Shown here one piece after another: positions 1 to 5,970 of a stretch of DNA of 7,739 nucleotides (its first letter is position 1; each line of letters begins with the position of its first letter). Below the pieces are notes generated by a model. The model saw only the letters and a list, made by a program, of their open reading frames with translations. It had not been told where the DNA came from and searched no databases. Where the stretch lies: positions 1-7,739 of the forward strand of contig CAJMQZ010000097.1 in the NCBI GenBank assembly GCA_905215595.1, written 5' to 3'. The position numbers and the translations under genes are program-made. The stretch comes from an uncultured bacterium. Its GTDB lineage: Bacteria; Bacillota; Clostridia; Oscillospirales; Ruminococcaceae.

Positions 1-65
1 TACAGACAAGAAAAATCACGAAGCGGATTTTGAGTCGTTTGCGTCTGCCATTCCGCCACATCGGC
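1..65. repeat. 65-bp intergenic direct repeat, copy 1
   Basis: This segment matches 187-251 at 56 of 65 positions without gaps. Five of the nine mismatches are adjacent (37-41). It contains a small inverted repeat, AAAATC at 12-17 and GATTTT at 26-31, separated by ACGAAGCG. The copy starts at the window edge, so its true left boundary is unknown. The repeat family was not recognised. It may be a dispersed intergenic element of the REP or MITE kind, but no terminal inverted repeats or target-site duplications are visible to prove that. Confidence 0.75.
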
Positions 66-186
66 TGATATTCAATTTTGGGACATTAGTACCGGTTTTT
101 GAAGATTGGAGGGATGTTCAGGAGGGATGTAAGAAATCCCATTCCGACAAACTCTCAAAATTCAACACACCCTCGTGAATTTCTTG

Positions 187-251
187 TACAGACATGGAAA
201 ATCACGAAGCGGATTTTGAGTCCCCCTCGTCTGCCATTCCGACACACCGGC
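187..251. repeat. 65-bp intergenic direct repeat, copy 2
   Basis: This is the second copy of the repeat at 1-65, 186 bp downstream in the same orientation. The hairpin-forming core is fully conserved: AAAATC at 198-203, the ACGAAGCG spacer, and GATTTT at 212-217. The variable block corresponds to copy 1 positions 37-41 (GTTTG there, CCCCT here). The 3' motif CCATTCCGACACAC (234-247) recurs with two changes at 139-152, which suggests a decayed third copy between the two. Confidence 0.75.
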
Positions 252-363
252 GCATCGTTTTGAACGACTTTTATTATACCGGATTCTATGGGTAAAATCA
301 AGAGGAAGTTTTGCACCTTTTCTCAAATCGTCCCGCCCGGCGCAAAATACATAACTCCGGTTC

Positions 364-392
364 TTGCCCGACGGCGCGGGCTGTGCTACACT
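364..392 (+). promoter_or_regulatory. Candidate sigma-70/SigA-type promoter for the SpoIID-like gene
   Basis: TTGCCC at 364-369 and TACACT at 387-392 are separated by exactly 17 nt, and each hexamer matches the consensus at four of six positions. Transcription would begin near 399, giving a leader of about 40 nt before the TTG start at 441. The site lies downstream of the in-frame ATG at 288, which argues against that longer start. The call rests on consensus matching alone. Confidence 0.45.
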
Positions 393-423
393 AAGGTCAT
401 ATCAAAACCTAAAATATGCCCAC

Positions 424-431
424 AAGGAGGG
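424..431 (+). promoter_or_regulatory. Shine-Dalgarno sequence that sets a TTG start
   Basis: AAGGAGGG is a near-perfect complement to the 16S rRNA 3' end and sits 9 nt before the TTG at 441. No comparable site precedes the in-frame ATG at 288. This, with the signal peptide that begins right at the TTG, decides the start of the SpoIID-like gene. Confidence 0.75.
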
Positions 432-440
432 AACCGGACT

Positions 441-1487
441 TTGAAACATCTGCATTCTTTTGCCCGCCGCGCGGCGGCGTTTCTGCTGGCGGCGGTGCTG
501 TGCGTCTGCATCCCGGCGGCAGCGGCTTCGGCTGCCACCACCATCGGCGGGGCCGATACCACCCTGATCCCCGCAGAGGACGAAAACTGTCTCAGCTGGC
601 TGTTTGGCTCCAAGGATAAGATCACCATGCCCTACCTGAACATCAAGGGGCAGGGGCTCAAGCGCAATGTCACGCTGGATCTTGAGGACTGTCTGGTGGG
701 CATCACCTACACTGAGCTTGGCTCCATCGGCAGCTATGTCAGCGCCAGCGCTGCGCAGCAGGCGTGGAAGGCGCAGGCAGTGGCCATCCACTCTTATCTG
801 GAATACCACAAGCAGTACGGTTCGTCCACCAATGCACTGATCTACACCCCGGTCGATCAGATCCCTTCCTCGGCCCGCAACGCCATCCGCAAGGCGGTGC
901 AGGCGGTCAAGGACGAGGTACTGGTGTACAACGGCAGTGTGTGCGATGCGGTATGGTCGGCCAGTGCAGGCTACAACACCCAGACCGGCGTGTACGGCAC
1001 CTGCGCCAGTCTGGACGCATGGGGCACGGATGTGCCTTACCTGCAAAGCGTGGAAAGCCCCTACGAGGAGCAGTACCACAACCTGCTGCGCCGGGTGATC
1101 GGCAAGGACTATACCTATATAGAATACAACGACAGCCGCACCGGCGAGCCCTACCAGAGCGCCGACACTACCCACAAGGATCTGGGTGGCTTTGTGCAGT
1201 ACAACACGCTGGTGTCCAACGGGCGCAGCTACCGGTACATCAACCAGTTCGTTTCCTCCCGCTACTGCTTCGATTTCGGCACCGATGCCAGCGGCACCCC
1301 CTGCATGACCTACTACGGCTTTGGTCACGGCGTGGGCATGAGCCAGTGCGGCGCAGTGGGATACGCCGCCGAGGAAGGCATGAATTACAAGCAGATCTTA
1401 CAGCACTACTACACCGGGGCGCAGATCCGTACCAGCACTACCCGCAGCGGCGGGCTGTTCGGCTGGCTGGCAGAGCTGTTCCGCTGA
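441..1487 (+). CDS. Secreted SpoIID/LytB-domain protein, probable peptidoglycan lytic transglycosylase
   Basis: The product is 348 residues from the TTG start chosen here (399 from the upstream ATG at 288). Residues 1-31 form a classic signal peptide: a basic start (KHLHSFARR), a hydrophobic Ala/Leu core and an ASA cleavage site. The SpoIID domain follows. The first block, LEDCLVGITYTELGS (81-95), holds the conserved glutamate E92, the expected catalytic acid. The second, AWKAQAVAIHSY (108-119), is the family hallmark. WSASAGYNTQT (172-182) and GFGHGVGMSQCGAVGYA (293-309) complete the signature. In the family SpoIID cleaves denuded glycan strands during spore engulfment, while other members act in wall remodelling. 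The Cys/His zinc cluster of Clostridioides difficile SpoIID is not evident after the KAQAVA block. The gene appears monocistronic. Whether its role is in sporulation or in the vegetative wall cannot be told from this window. Confidence 0.88.
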   Translation: MKHLHSFARRAAAFLLAAVLCVCIPAAAASAATTIGGADTTLIPAEDENCLSWLFGSKDKITMPYLNIKGQGLKRNVTLDLEDCLVGITYTELGSIGSYVSASAAQQAWKAQAVAIHSYLEYHKQYGSSTNALIYTPVDQIPSSARNAIRKAVQAVKDEVLVYNGSVCDAVWSASAGYNTQTGVYGTCASLDAWGTDVPYLQSVESPYEEQYHNLLRRVIGKDYTYIEYNDSRTGEPYQSADTTHKDLGGFVQYNTLVSNGRSYRYINQFVSSRYCFDFGTDASGTPCMTYYGFGHGVGMSQCGAVGYAAEEGMNYKQILQHYYTGAQIRTSTTRSGGLFGWLAELFR

Positions 1488-1518
1488 GAGGCTATTTCGC
1501 TGAAATTTTGGAAAAACC

Positions 1519-1547
1519 TTCTCAAACGCCGCAGGATTTGGTATACT
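1519..1547 (+). promoter_or_regulatory. Extended -10 promoter for the glycosyltransferase operon
   Basis: TTCTCA at 1519-1524 and TATACT at 1542-1547 are spaced by 17 nt. The -10 hexamer matches five of six consensus positions and is preceded by TGG, giving the extended TGn motif. Transcription would start near 1554. That leaves only about 10 nt before the ATG at 1565 but about 60 nt before the ATG at 1616. No terminator hairpin is evident between the SpoIID-like stop and this site, so read-through remains possible. Confidence 0.6.
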
Positions 1548-1604
1548 ATATCCGTTTGTGAAAAATGAACGGGAAACATAACTGCGTGGAAAAGCGCACG
1601 GATT

Positions 1605-1608
1605 GGAG
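1605..1608 (+). promoter_or_regulatory. Shine-Dalgarno GGAG favouring the internal ATG at 1616
   Basis: GGAG lies 7 nt before the ATG at 1616. The upstream in-frame ATG at 1565 has no purine-rich site in front of it and would fall almost at the predicted transcript end. The shorter protein is therefore preferred, though the longer start is not excluded. Confidence 0.55.
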
Positions 1609-1615
1609 TATCAGC

Positions 1616-4030
1616 ATGGAGTTGGATCAGGAAAAGCAAAATCAGGAGGCCGCCGAGCGCTGCCGTGCACTGGCACAGCGCATCGTGCGGGAGCTGGCTC
1701 CCCGCAGCGTACAGGTGCTGGAGGACAGCGGGCTGCTGGAAAAAGCTTTTTGTAAAATGAATACTGCGGTGGTGCAAAGCGCCCCGGGGCTGCTGGTGGT
1801 GGCAGACCCCCAGTGGGTCAGCCTGCCCGCCGTACAGGCGGAAAAAGTGCTGCTGGTGTGCGCAGAGTACGCCGGCATGGCAGACTGCGCAAAGCAGCTT
1901 GCGGCGCAGGGCTTCTGCCGGGAGCTTGCATGGAAGGATCACGGCAAGGAGCAGCTGACAGCGCTGTTCTGCCGCATGGATGCCCCGGAGCTGCCGGAGC
2001 TGGAAAACGGCTACGAGCAGCAGCTGGACGTTCTGCGGGAGCGCACCCTGCTGGCTGAGCGCACCGCTGCCGAGCAGGCCGCCCAGCTGGAACGGCTGCG
2101 CAGCGACCTTTCCCTGATCCGCAGCCACGAGCAGGACTTGGAAAAGACCTTGAACAGCGTGGTCAACTCCACCTTCTGGAAAGCCAGCTGGCCGCTGCGG
2201 TATCTGGTAAGCAAGTGCCGCCAGCTGTGGCGCACCTTCCCGCTGTTCGTCTTTTTTGCCACCCTGCGCCGGGTGGGCTTTGCGGGCGTAAAGGCACAGG
2301 CCAAGGCCAAAAAAGAGTACAAAAAACTGTTCCCGGGCAAGTCGATGCCCGCCGACCGCTTTGCGGATGTGGAGCTGCTGGTAAAACAGGCCGCAGACCA
2401 GCCCGCGGCACCCCTGATCAGCATCGTGGTGCCGCTGTACAACACCCCCCACGATTTTCTGGTGGAGCTGCTGGACTCGGTGCAGAACCAGACCTACCGC
2501 AACTGGGAGCTGTGCATGGTGGATGCCGGACAGGACGCGGACGTGGGTGCCCTCGTGCAGGAGCGCGCCAGCACTGACAGCCGCATCCGCTACCGGAAAC
2601 TGGACAGCAACGAAGGCATTGCGGGCAACACCAATCAGGGCTTTGCCCTTGCCACCGGCGAGTATATCGCCCTGCTGGACCATGACGACATTTTGCACCC
2701 CTGCGCACTGTGGTATGTGGCGGAAGCCATCGCCAAGCAGGGTGCGGACTTTGTGTACACGGACGAAGTGACCTTTGAAGGGGATATCGACCATCTGACG
2801 GTCTACCACTTCAAGCCGGATTATATGCTGGATAACCTGCGCTCCAACAACTATATCTGCCATTTGAGCGTGTTCAGCGCGGCGCTGCTGGCAAAGGTGG
2901 GCGGCGATGAGCGGGCAGAGTTCAACGGCAGTCAGGATTACGACCTCTACCTGCGCCTGACCGAGCAGGCGGAAAAGATCGTGCACATCCCGCATCTGCT
3001 GTACTACTGGCGTTCCAGTCCTGCCAGCGTGGCCAGCAACATCTCTGCCAAGACCTATTGTCTGGAAGCAGCCATGAAGGCTCTGCGCGCCCACTACGAC
3101 CGCATGGGCGTGCCGGTGGACGCGGTGACCATGGTGCCCAACACCCCGGGCTTCTACAAGACCGATTACACCATCACAAAGCCCGGGCGGGTCAGCGTGC
3201 TGATCCCCAGCTGCGACCATTCGGGCGATTTGCGGGTGTGCGTGGAGTCCATCTACCGCAAGACCACCTACCCGGATTTTGAAGTCATCATCATCGAGAA
3301 CAACAGCAAGGAGCCTGCCACCTTCCGCTGCTACGAGCAGCTGCAAAAGGAACACCCGGACACCCTGCATGTGCTCACATGGCAGGGCACCGGCTTCAAT
3401 TACAGCGCCCTGAATAACTTTGGCGCAAAGGCTGCCACCGGCCAGTACCTGCTGCTGCTCAATAACGATACTGAGGTCATCTCTCCCCGCTGGATGGAGG
3501 AGATGGTCATGTATGCCCAGCAGGACCGTGTGGGCTGCGTGGGCGCAAAGCTGCTCTACCCGGACAACACCATCCAGCACGCAGGCATCGGCTTCGGTTT
3601 CCTGACGCTGGCGGCGCACATGCACAAGAACTTCCCTGTGGGGCACCCCGGCTATATGGGGCGGCTGGTCTATGCACAGGACGTATACGCCGTGACCGCC
3701 GCCTGCCTGATGGTGCGCAAGGACGTATACGAGCAGGTGAACGGGCTGGACGAGAGCTTTGCTGTGGCCTTCAACGATGTGGACTTCTGCGTGCGCGTGC
3801 GTGAAGCGGGCTATACCAACGTGTTCACCCCATTTGCACAGCTGTACCACTACGAGAGCAAGAGCCGCGGTCTGGACGAGAACCCGGTCAAGCGCAAACG
3901 CTTCATCTCGGAGGTGGAGCGCTTCCAGAAGCGGTGGGCAAAGCAGCTGGCCGCAGGCGACCCCTGCATGAACCCGAACTTTGACCTGATGAAAGAGGAC
4001 TTCAGCTTTGACATCAAACCGCTGGAGTGA
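1616..4030 (+). CDS. Large glycosyltransferase with tandem GT2 domains and a coiled coil
   Basis: The product is 804 residues from the ATG at 1616, or 821 from 1565. Residues 1-125 form an unassigned alpha/beta-looking region. Residues 128-180 are a Glu/Gln/Leu/Arg-rich predicted coiled coil. It leads into STFWKASWPLRYL (185-197), a motif style common in surface-polysaccharide glycosyltransferases. The first GT2 domain starts at PLISIVVPLYNT (266) and has a DHDD metal/nucleotide-binding motif (355-358). The second starts at VSVLIPSC (526), has NNDTE (616-620) in the DxD position, and ends with FNDVDFCVRVREAGY (719-733), typical of the acceptor side. There is no clear transmembrane helix, so it is probably cytoplasmic or membrane-associated. 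Tandem GT2 proteins of this kind often transfer two sugars in rhamnan or O-antigen-like synthesis. Rhamnose as donor is inferred from the downstream rfb genes. The stop is followed within a few bases by the next gene, so the two are probably translationally coupled. Confidence 0.88.
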   Translation: MELDQEKQNQEAAERCRALAQRIVRELAPRSVQVLEDSGLLEKAFCKMNTAVVQSAPGLLVVADPQWVSLPAVQAEKVLLVCAEYAGMADCAKQLAAQGFCRELAWKDHGKEQLTALFCRMDAPELPELENGYEQQLDVLRERTLLAERTAAEQAAQLERLRSDLSLIRSHEQDLEKTLNSVVNSTFWKASWPLRYLVSKCRQLWRTFPLFVFFATLRRVGFAGVKAQAKAKKEYKKLFPGKSMPADRFADVELLVKQAADQPAAPLISIVVPLYNTPHDFLVELLDSVQNQTYRNWELCMVDAGQDADVGALVQERASTDSRIRYRKLDSNEGIAGNTNQGFALATGEYIALLDHDDILHPCALWYVAEAIAKQGADFVYTDEVTFEGDIDHLTVYHFKPDYMLDNLRSNNYICHLSVFSAALLAKVGGDERAEFNGSQDYDLYLRLTEQAEKIVHIPHLLYYWRSSPASVASNISAKTYCLEAAMKALRAHYDRMGVPVDAVTMVPNTPGFYKTDYTITKPGRVSVLIPSCDHSGDLRVCVESIYRKTTYPDFEVIIIENNSKEPATFRCYEQLQKEHPDTLHVLTWQGTGFNYSALNNFGAKAATGQYLLLLNNDTEVISPRWMEEMVMYAQQDRVGCVGAKLLYPDNTIQHAGIGFGFLTLAAHMHKNFPVGHPGYMGRLVYAQDVYAVTAACLMVRKDVYEQVNGLDESFAVAFNDVDFCVRVREAGYTNVFTPFAQLYHYESKSRGLDENPVKRKRFISEVERFQKRWAKQLAAGDPCMNPNFDLMKEDFSFDIKPLE
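4024..4027 (+). promoter_or_regulatory. Shine-Dalgarno GGAG inside the end of the upstream gene
   Basis: GGAG at the 3' end of the tandem GT2 gene is 8 nt before the ATG at 4036, which fits translational coupling. An in-frame GTG at 4027 overlaps the upstream stop (GTGA) but also overlaps this site, so it is a poorer start. Confidence 0.6.
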
Positions 4031-4035
4031 ACGAC

Positions 4036-4827
4036 ATGGAACTTTCTGCTTGTATCGTAGTTTATAACGGCGCGGATGAAGCGCTCAGGGCGGCACAGAC
4101 CGTGCTGGACTGCACCCGCCGCCACCCGCTGACACTGTATCTGGTGGACAACGCCAGCCCGGACGGCAGCGGCCAGTGCCTTGCCAAGGCCGCAAAGGAC
4201 GGCACTCTGCACATCCGCGAGGACCAGAAGGTGGAGGTGCTCTGCCGCACAGAGAACGGCGGCTTTGGCACCGGCCACAACACGGTGCTCAGCCTGCTGC
4301 AAAGCCGGGTGCACTTTATCCTGAACCCGGATATCCAGCTCACTGCGGATACGCTGAGTGACCTTGCGGACTGGATGGCACAGCACCCCGGCGTGGTGAT
4401 GGCGCGGCCCGCACTCACCTTCCCGGACGGGCGGCCCCAGCGCCTGCCGCTGCGCCGGTGCAGTGTGCGGGCCATGGTATACCGCCAGCTGCCCTGCCTG
4501 AAATTCTGGGCAAAGTACAACGAGCGCTATCTCATGGCGGACAAAGACCTGACAAAACCCACCGAGATCGAGTTCTGCACCGGCAGCTTCTCGGCCGTGG
4601 ACACTGCGGTGTTCAAGGCTGTGGGCGGCTTTGACGAGGACTACTTCATGTACGTGGAGGACGCCGACCTCACCCAGAAGATGCGCACCCGGGGCAAGGC
4701 GTATCTGGTGCCCCAGTACACCGCCATCCACGCATGGCACCGTGCGGCGCACCGCAGCCTGAAGCCTTTTTTGTGGCAGCTGCGCAGCCTGCTGCGCTAC
4801 TTTTCCAAGTGGGGCTTTGCGTGGTGA
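4036..4827 (+). CDS. Family 2 glycosyltransferase, probable rhamnosyltransferase
   Basis: The product is 263 residues from the ATG at 4036, or 266 from the overlapping GTG at 4027. One GT2 (GT-A fold) domain fills it: ACIVVYNG (5-12), the nucleotide-binding segment VDNASPDGS (37-45), ENGGFGTGHN (73-82), and LNPDI (96-100) with the metal-binding Asp. GFDEDYFMYVEDADLTQKM (198-216) is the acceptor-side ED motif. The C-terminus, rich in His and Arg and ending in RYFSKWGFAW, resembles the HxxxS...YFxK tail of WbbL/RfbN-type dTDP-rhamnosyltransferases. It has no transmembrane segment. The gene follows the tandem GT2 gene with only 5 nt between stop and start, and a strong stem-loop follows its stop. 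By inference it adds one sugar, likely L-rhamnose, to a lipid-linked intermediate. The exact donor and linkage cannot be read from sequence. Confidence 0.85.
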   Translation: MELSACIVVYNGADEALRAAQTVLDCTRRHPLTLYLVDNASPDGSGQCLAKAAKDGTLHIREDQKVEVLCRTENGGFGTGHNTVLSLLQSRVHFILNPDIQLTADTLSDLADWMAQHPGVVMARPALTFPDGRPQRLPLRRCSVRAMVYRQLPCLKFWAKYNERYLMADKDLTKPTEIEFCTGSFSAVDTAVFKAVGGFDEDYFMYVEDADLTQKMRTRGKAYLVPQYTAIHAWHRAAHRSLKPFLWQLRSLLRYFSKWGFAW

Positions 4828-4856
4828 GCGGGGAAGAAAAATAGTGTTTTTGATTC

Positions 4857-4893
4857 GCAGAAAGCGGTGTGCCGTCGGCACACCGCTTTCTGC
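4857..4893 (+). terminator. Rho-independent terminator-like hairpin after the glycosyltransferase operon
   Basis: GCAGAAAGCGGTGTGCC (4857-4873) and GGCACACCGCTTTCTGC (4877-4893) form a perfect 17-bp stem with a 3-nt GTC loop, starting 29 nt after the stop codon. The T-tract that follows is weak (TATTTCC). On the opposite strand the flank holds a run of five T but some distance from the stem. The stem's strength and its place between an operon end and a promoter support termination, though its efficiency is uncertain. Confidence 0.75.
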
Positions 4894-4905
4894 TATTTCC
4901 GCCTC

Positions 4906-4934
4906 TTGCATTTTGCGTGCTTTCATAGTAAAAT
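4906..4934 (+). promoter_or_regulatory. Candidate promoter for the rfb (dTDP-rhamnose) operon
   Basis: TTGCAT at 4906-4911 and TAAAAT at 4929-4934 are spaced by 17 nt. The -10 box matches five of six positions and the -35 box three of six. Transcription would begin near 4941, just past the upstream terminator, giving a leader of about 120 nt. A second pair, TTGAAT (5013-5018) and TATAAG (5036-5041), also has 17-nt spacing. It would start transcription near 5048, inside the ribosome binding site, so it is less likely. Confidence 0.45.
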
Positions 4935-4942
4935 AAAGTGTA

Positions 4943-5026
4943 CTGCCATCGTCTTTTGCAAAAATGCGGACGCGGCAGACCCAAAATCGTTTACAGCGGA
5001 CGCAGCTCCGCTTTGAATTAAGCTGC
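4943..5026 (+). other. Structured leader of the rfb operon
   Basis: Three possible stems are visible. The first joins CTGCC/GGCAG (4943-4947 with 4974-4978) and CGTC/GACG (4950-4953 with 4969-4972) across a small bulge. The second is AGCGGA/TCCGCT (4995-5000 with 5007-5012, 6-nt loop). The third is GCAGCT/AGCTGC (5002-5007 with 5021-5026). The second and third share base 5007, and the third uses the second's loop, so they compete. The third is followed 5 nt later by five T. This could be a small attenuator or simply chance structure, and it matches no riboswitch class I know. Confidence 0.3.
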
Positions 5027-5060
5027 ACATCTTTTTATAAGAAAAAAGGAGTGCACAAGT

Positions 5061-5948
5061 ATGAAAGGCATTATTCTCGCCGGCGGTGCCGGCACACGGC
5101 TCTATCCCTTGACCATGGTCACCAGCAAACAGCTGCTGCCGGTCTACGACAAGCCCATGATCTACTATCCGCTGTCCACCCTTATGCTGGCGGGCATTCA
5201 GGATATCCTGATCATCTCTACCCCTACCGATACGCCCCGCTTTGAGGCGCTGCTGGGCGATGGCAGCCAGTACGGCATCCATCTGCAGTATAAGGTGCAG
5301 CCCTCCCCGGATGGTCTGGCACAGGCCTTTATTCTGGGCGAGGAGTTCATTGGCGACGACTGCTGCGCCATGATCCTGGGCGATAACATTTTCTACGGCA
5401 ACGGCTTCTCCAAGCTGCTCAAGAGCGCCGTGGCCAACGCAGAGAACAAGGGCCGCTGCACCGTGTTCGGCTACTATGTGCAGGACCCCGAGCGCTTTGG
5501 CATCGTGGAGTTCGACAAGGATGGCAAGGTGCTCAGCGTGGAGGAAAAGCCCCAGCATCCCAAGTCCAACTACGCCATCACCGGCCTGTACTTCTACAAC
5601 AAGGAAGTGGTGCAGATGGCAAAGCAGGTAAAGCCCTCTGCCCGCGGCGAGCTGGAGATCACTTCCCTGAACGATATGTACCTGAAGAAGGACGAGCTGG
5701 ATGTGCAGCTGCTGGGCCGCGGCTTTGCATGGCTGGACACCGGCACGATGGAAAGCCTTGTGGAGGCTGCCGACTTTGTGCACATGATCGAGAAGCGTCA
5801 GGGCATCAAGATCAGCGCACCGGAGGAGATCGCTTTCAAGTACGGCTGGATCGACCGCGACACCTTGCTGGAAAGCGCCGAACGCTATGGCAAGAGCCCC
5901 TACGGCCAGCATCTGAAGAACGTGGCCGACGGCAAGCTGCGCTATTAA
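5061..5948 (+). CDS. rfbA: Glucose-1-phosphate thymidylyltransferase (dTDP-glucose synthase)
   Basis: RfbA/RmlA joins dTTP and glucose-1-phosphate to give dTDP-glucose and pyrophosphate, the first step to dTDP-L-rhamnose, in the cytoplasm. The 295-residue length is normal for the family. The nucleotidyltransferase signature GGAGTRLYPLT is at residues 8-18, followed by SKQLLPVYDKPMIYYPLS (22-39), which is nearly invariant in RmlA. QPSPDGLAQAF is at 80-90. LGDN (106-109) carries the Mg-binding Asp108. EEKP (161-164) and WLDTG (224-228), with the second metal-binding Asp226, follow. The ATG is preceded by AAAAGGAG (5044-5051) with a 9-nt spacer. It is the first gene of an operon with rfbD 22 nt downstream. 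In the family the enzyme is feedback-inhibited by dTDP-rhamnose. Confidence 0.97.
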   Translation: MKGIILAGGAGTRLYPLTMVTSKQLLPVYDKPMIYYPLSTLMLAGIQDILIISTPTDTPRFEALLGDGSQYGIHLQYKVQPSPDGLAQAFILGEEFIGDDCCAMILGDNIFYGNGFSKLLKSAVANAENKGRCTVFGYYVQDPERFGIVEFDKDGKVLSVEEKPQHPKSNYAITGLYFYNKEVVQMAKQVKPSARGELEITSLNDMYLKKDELDVQLLGRGFAWLDTGTMESLVEAADFVHMIEKRQGIKISAPEEIAFKYGWIDRDTLLESAERYGKSPYGQHLKNVADGKLRY

Positions 5949-5970
5949 GCATAAGGAAAGGCACATTGGT

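Larger units (their letters stand above)
1..440. other. Gene-free stretch with repeats before the first gene
   Basis: No convincing coding region was found in the first 440 bases. The stretch holds two copies of a 65-bp direct repeat, an isolated third occurrence of the repeat's CCATTCCG motif at 139-152, and a doubled 10-mer GGAGGGATGT at 108-117 and 121-130. Two small inverted repeats lie between the copies: GGGAT/ATCCC (124-128 with 136-140) and AAATTC/GAATTT (158-163 with 177-182). The last 80 bases hold the likely promoter and ribosome binding site of the SpoIID-like gene. An open frame from the window edge to a stop at 176-178 and a 33-codon ATG frame at 194-295 exist but lack coding support. 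Confidence 0.6.

Noticed and set aside
124..182. Small inverted repeats GGGAT/ATCCC and AAATTC/GAATTT as possible terminators
   Set aside because: The stems are only 5-6 bp, AT-rich or with long loops, and no T-tract follows at the right place. They are within chance expectation for this length.
194..295. Short ATG frame of 33 codons through repeat copy 2, in the same frame as an open stretch through copy 1 (2-178)
   Set aside because: There is no ribosome binding site before the ATG, which is not present in copy 1 (AAG there). Of seven codons that differ between the copies, five change the residue, which is not the pattern of a conserved peptide. Non-coding repeat is the simpler reading, although a search for the peptide in relatives would settle it.
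402..1328. Open frame of 308 codons on the minus strand
   Set aside because: It is antisense to the SpoIID-like gene, with low-complexity Val/Ala/Gly/His composition and no domain. The plus strand carries a signal peptide and all SpoIID motifs.
1409..3850. Open frame of 813 codons on the minus strand
   Set aside because: It lies antisense to the tandem GT2 gene. Its translation is dominated by His, Val, Gln, Leu and Ala with no recognisable domain. It is what a GC-rich gene's codon pattern produces on the opposite strand. The plus-strand frame has clear catalytic motifs.
3850..5028. Open frame of 392 codons on the minus strand
   Set aside because: It crosses the second glycosyltransferase gene, the terminator hairpin and the rfb promoter region, and its product resembles no protein family.
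5013..5041. Second promoter-like pair TTGAAT / TATAAG with 17-nt spacing close to rfbA
   Set aside because: The hexamers are good, but transcription would start near 5048, inside the ribosome binding site, leaving an almost leaderless message with a truncated Shine-Dalgarno. The upstream pair at 4906-4934 fits better.
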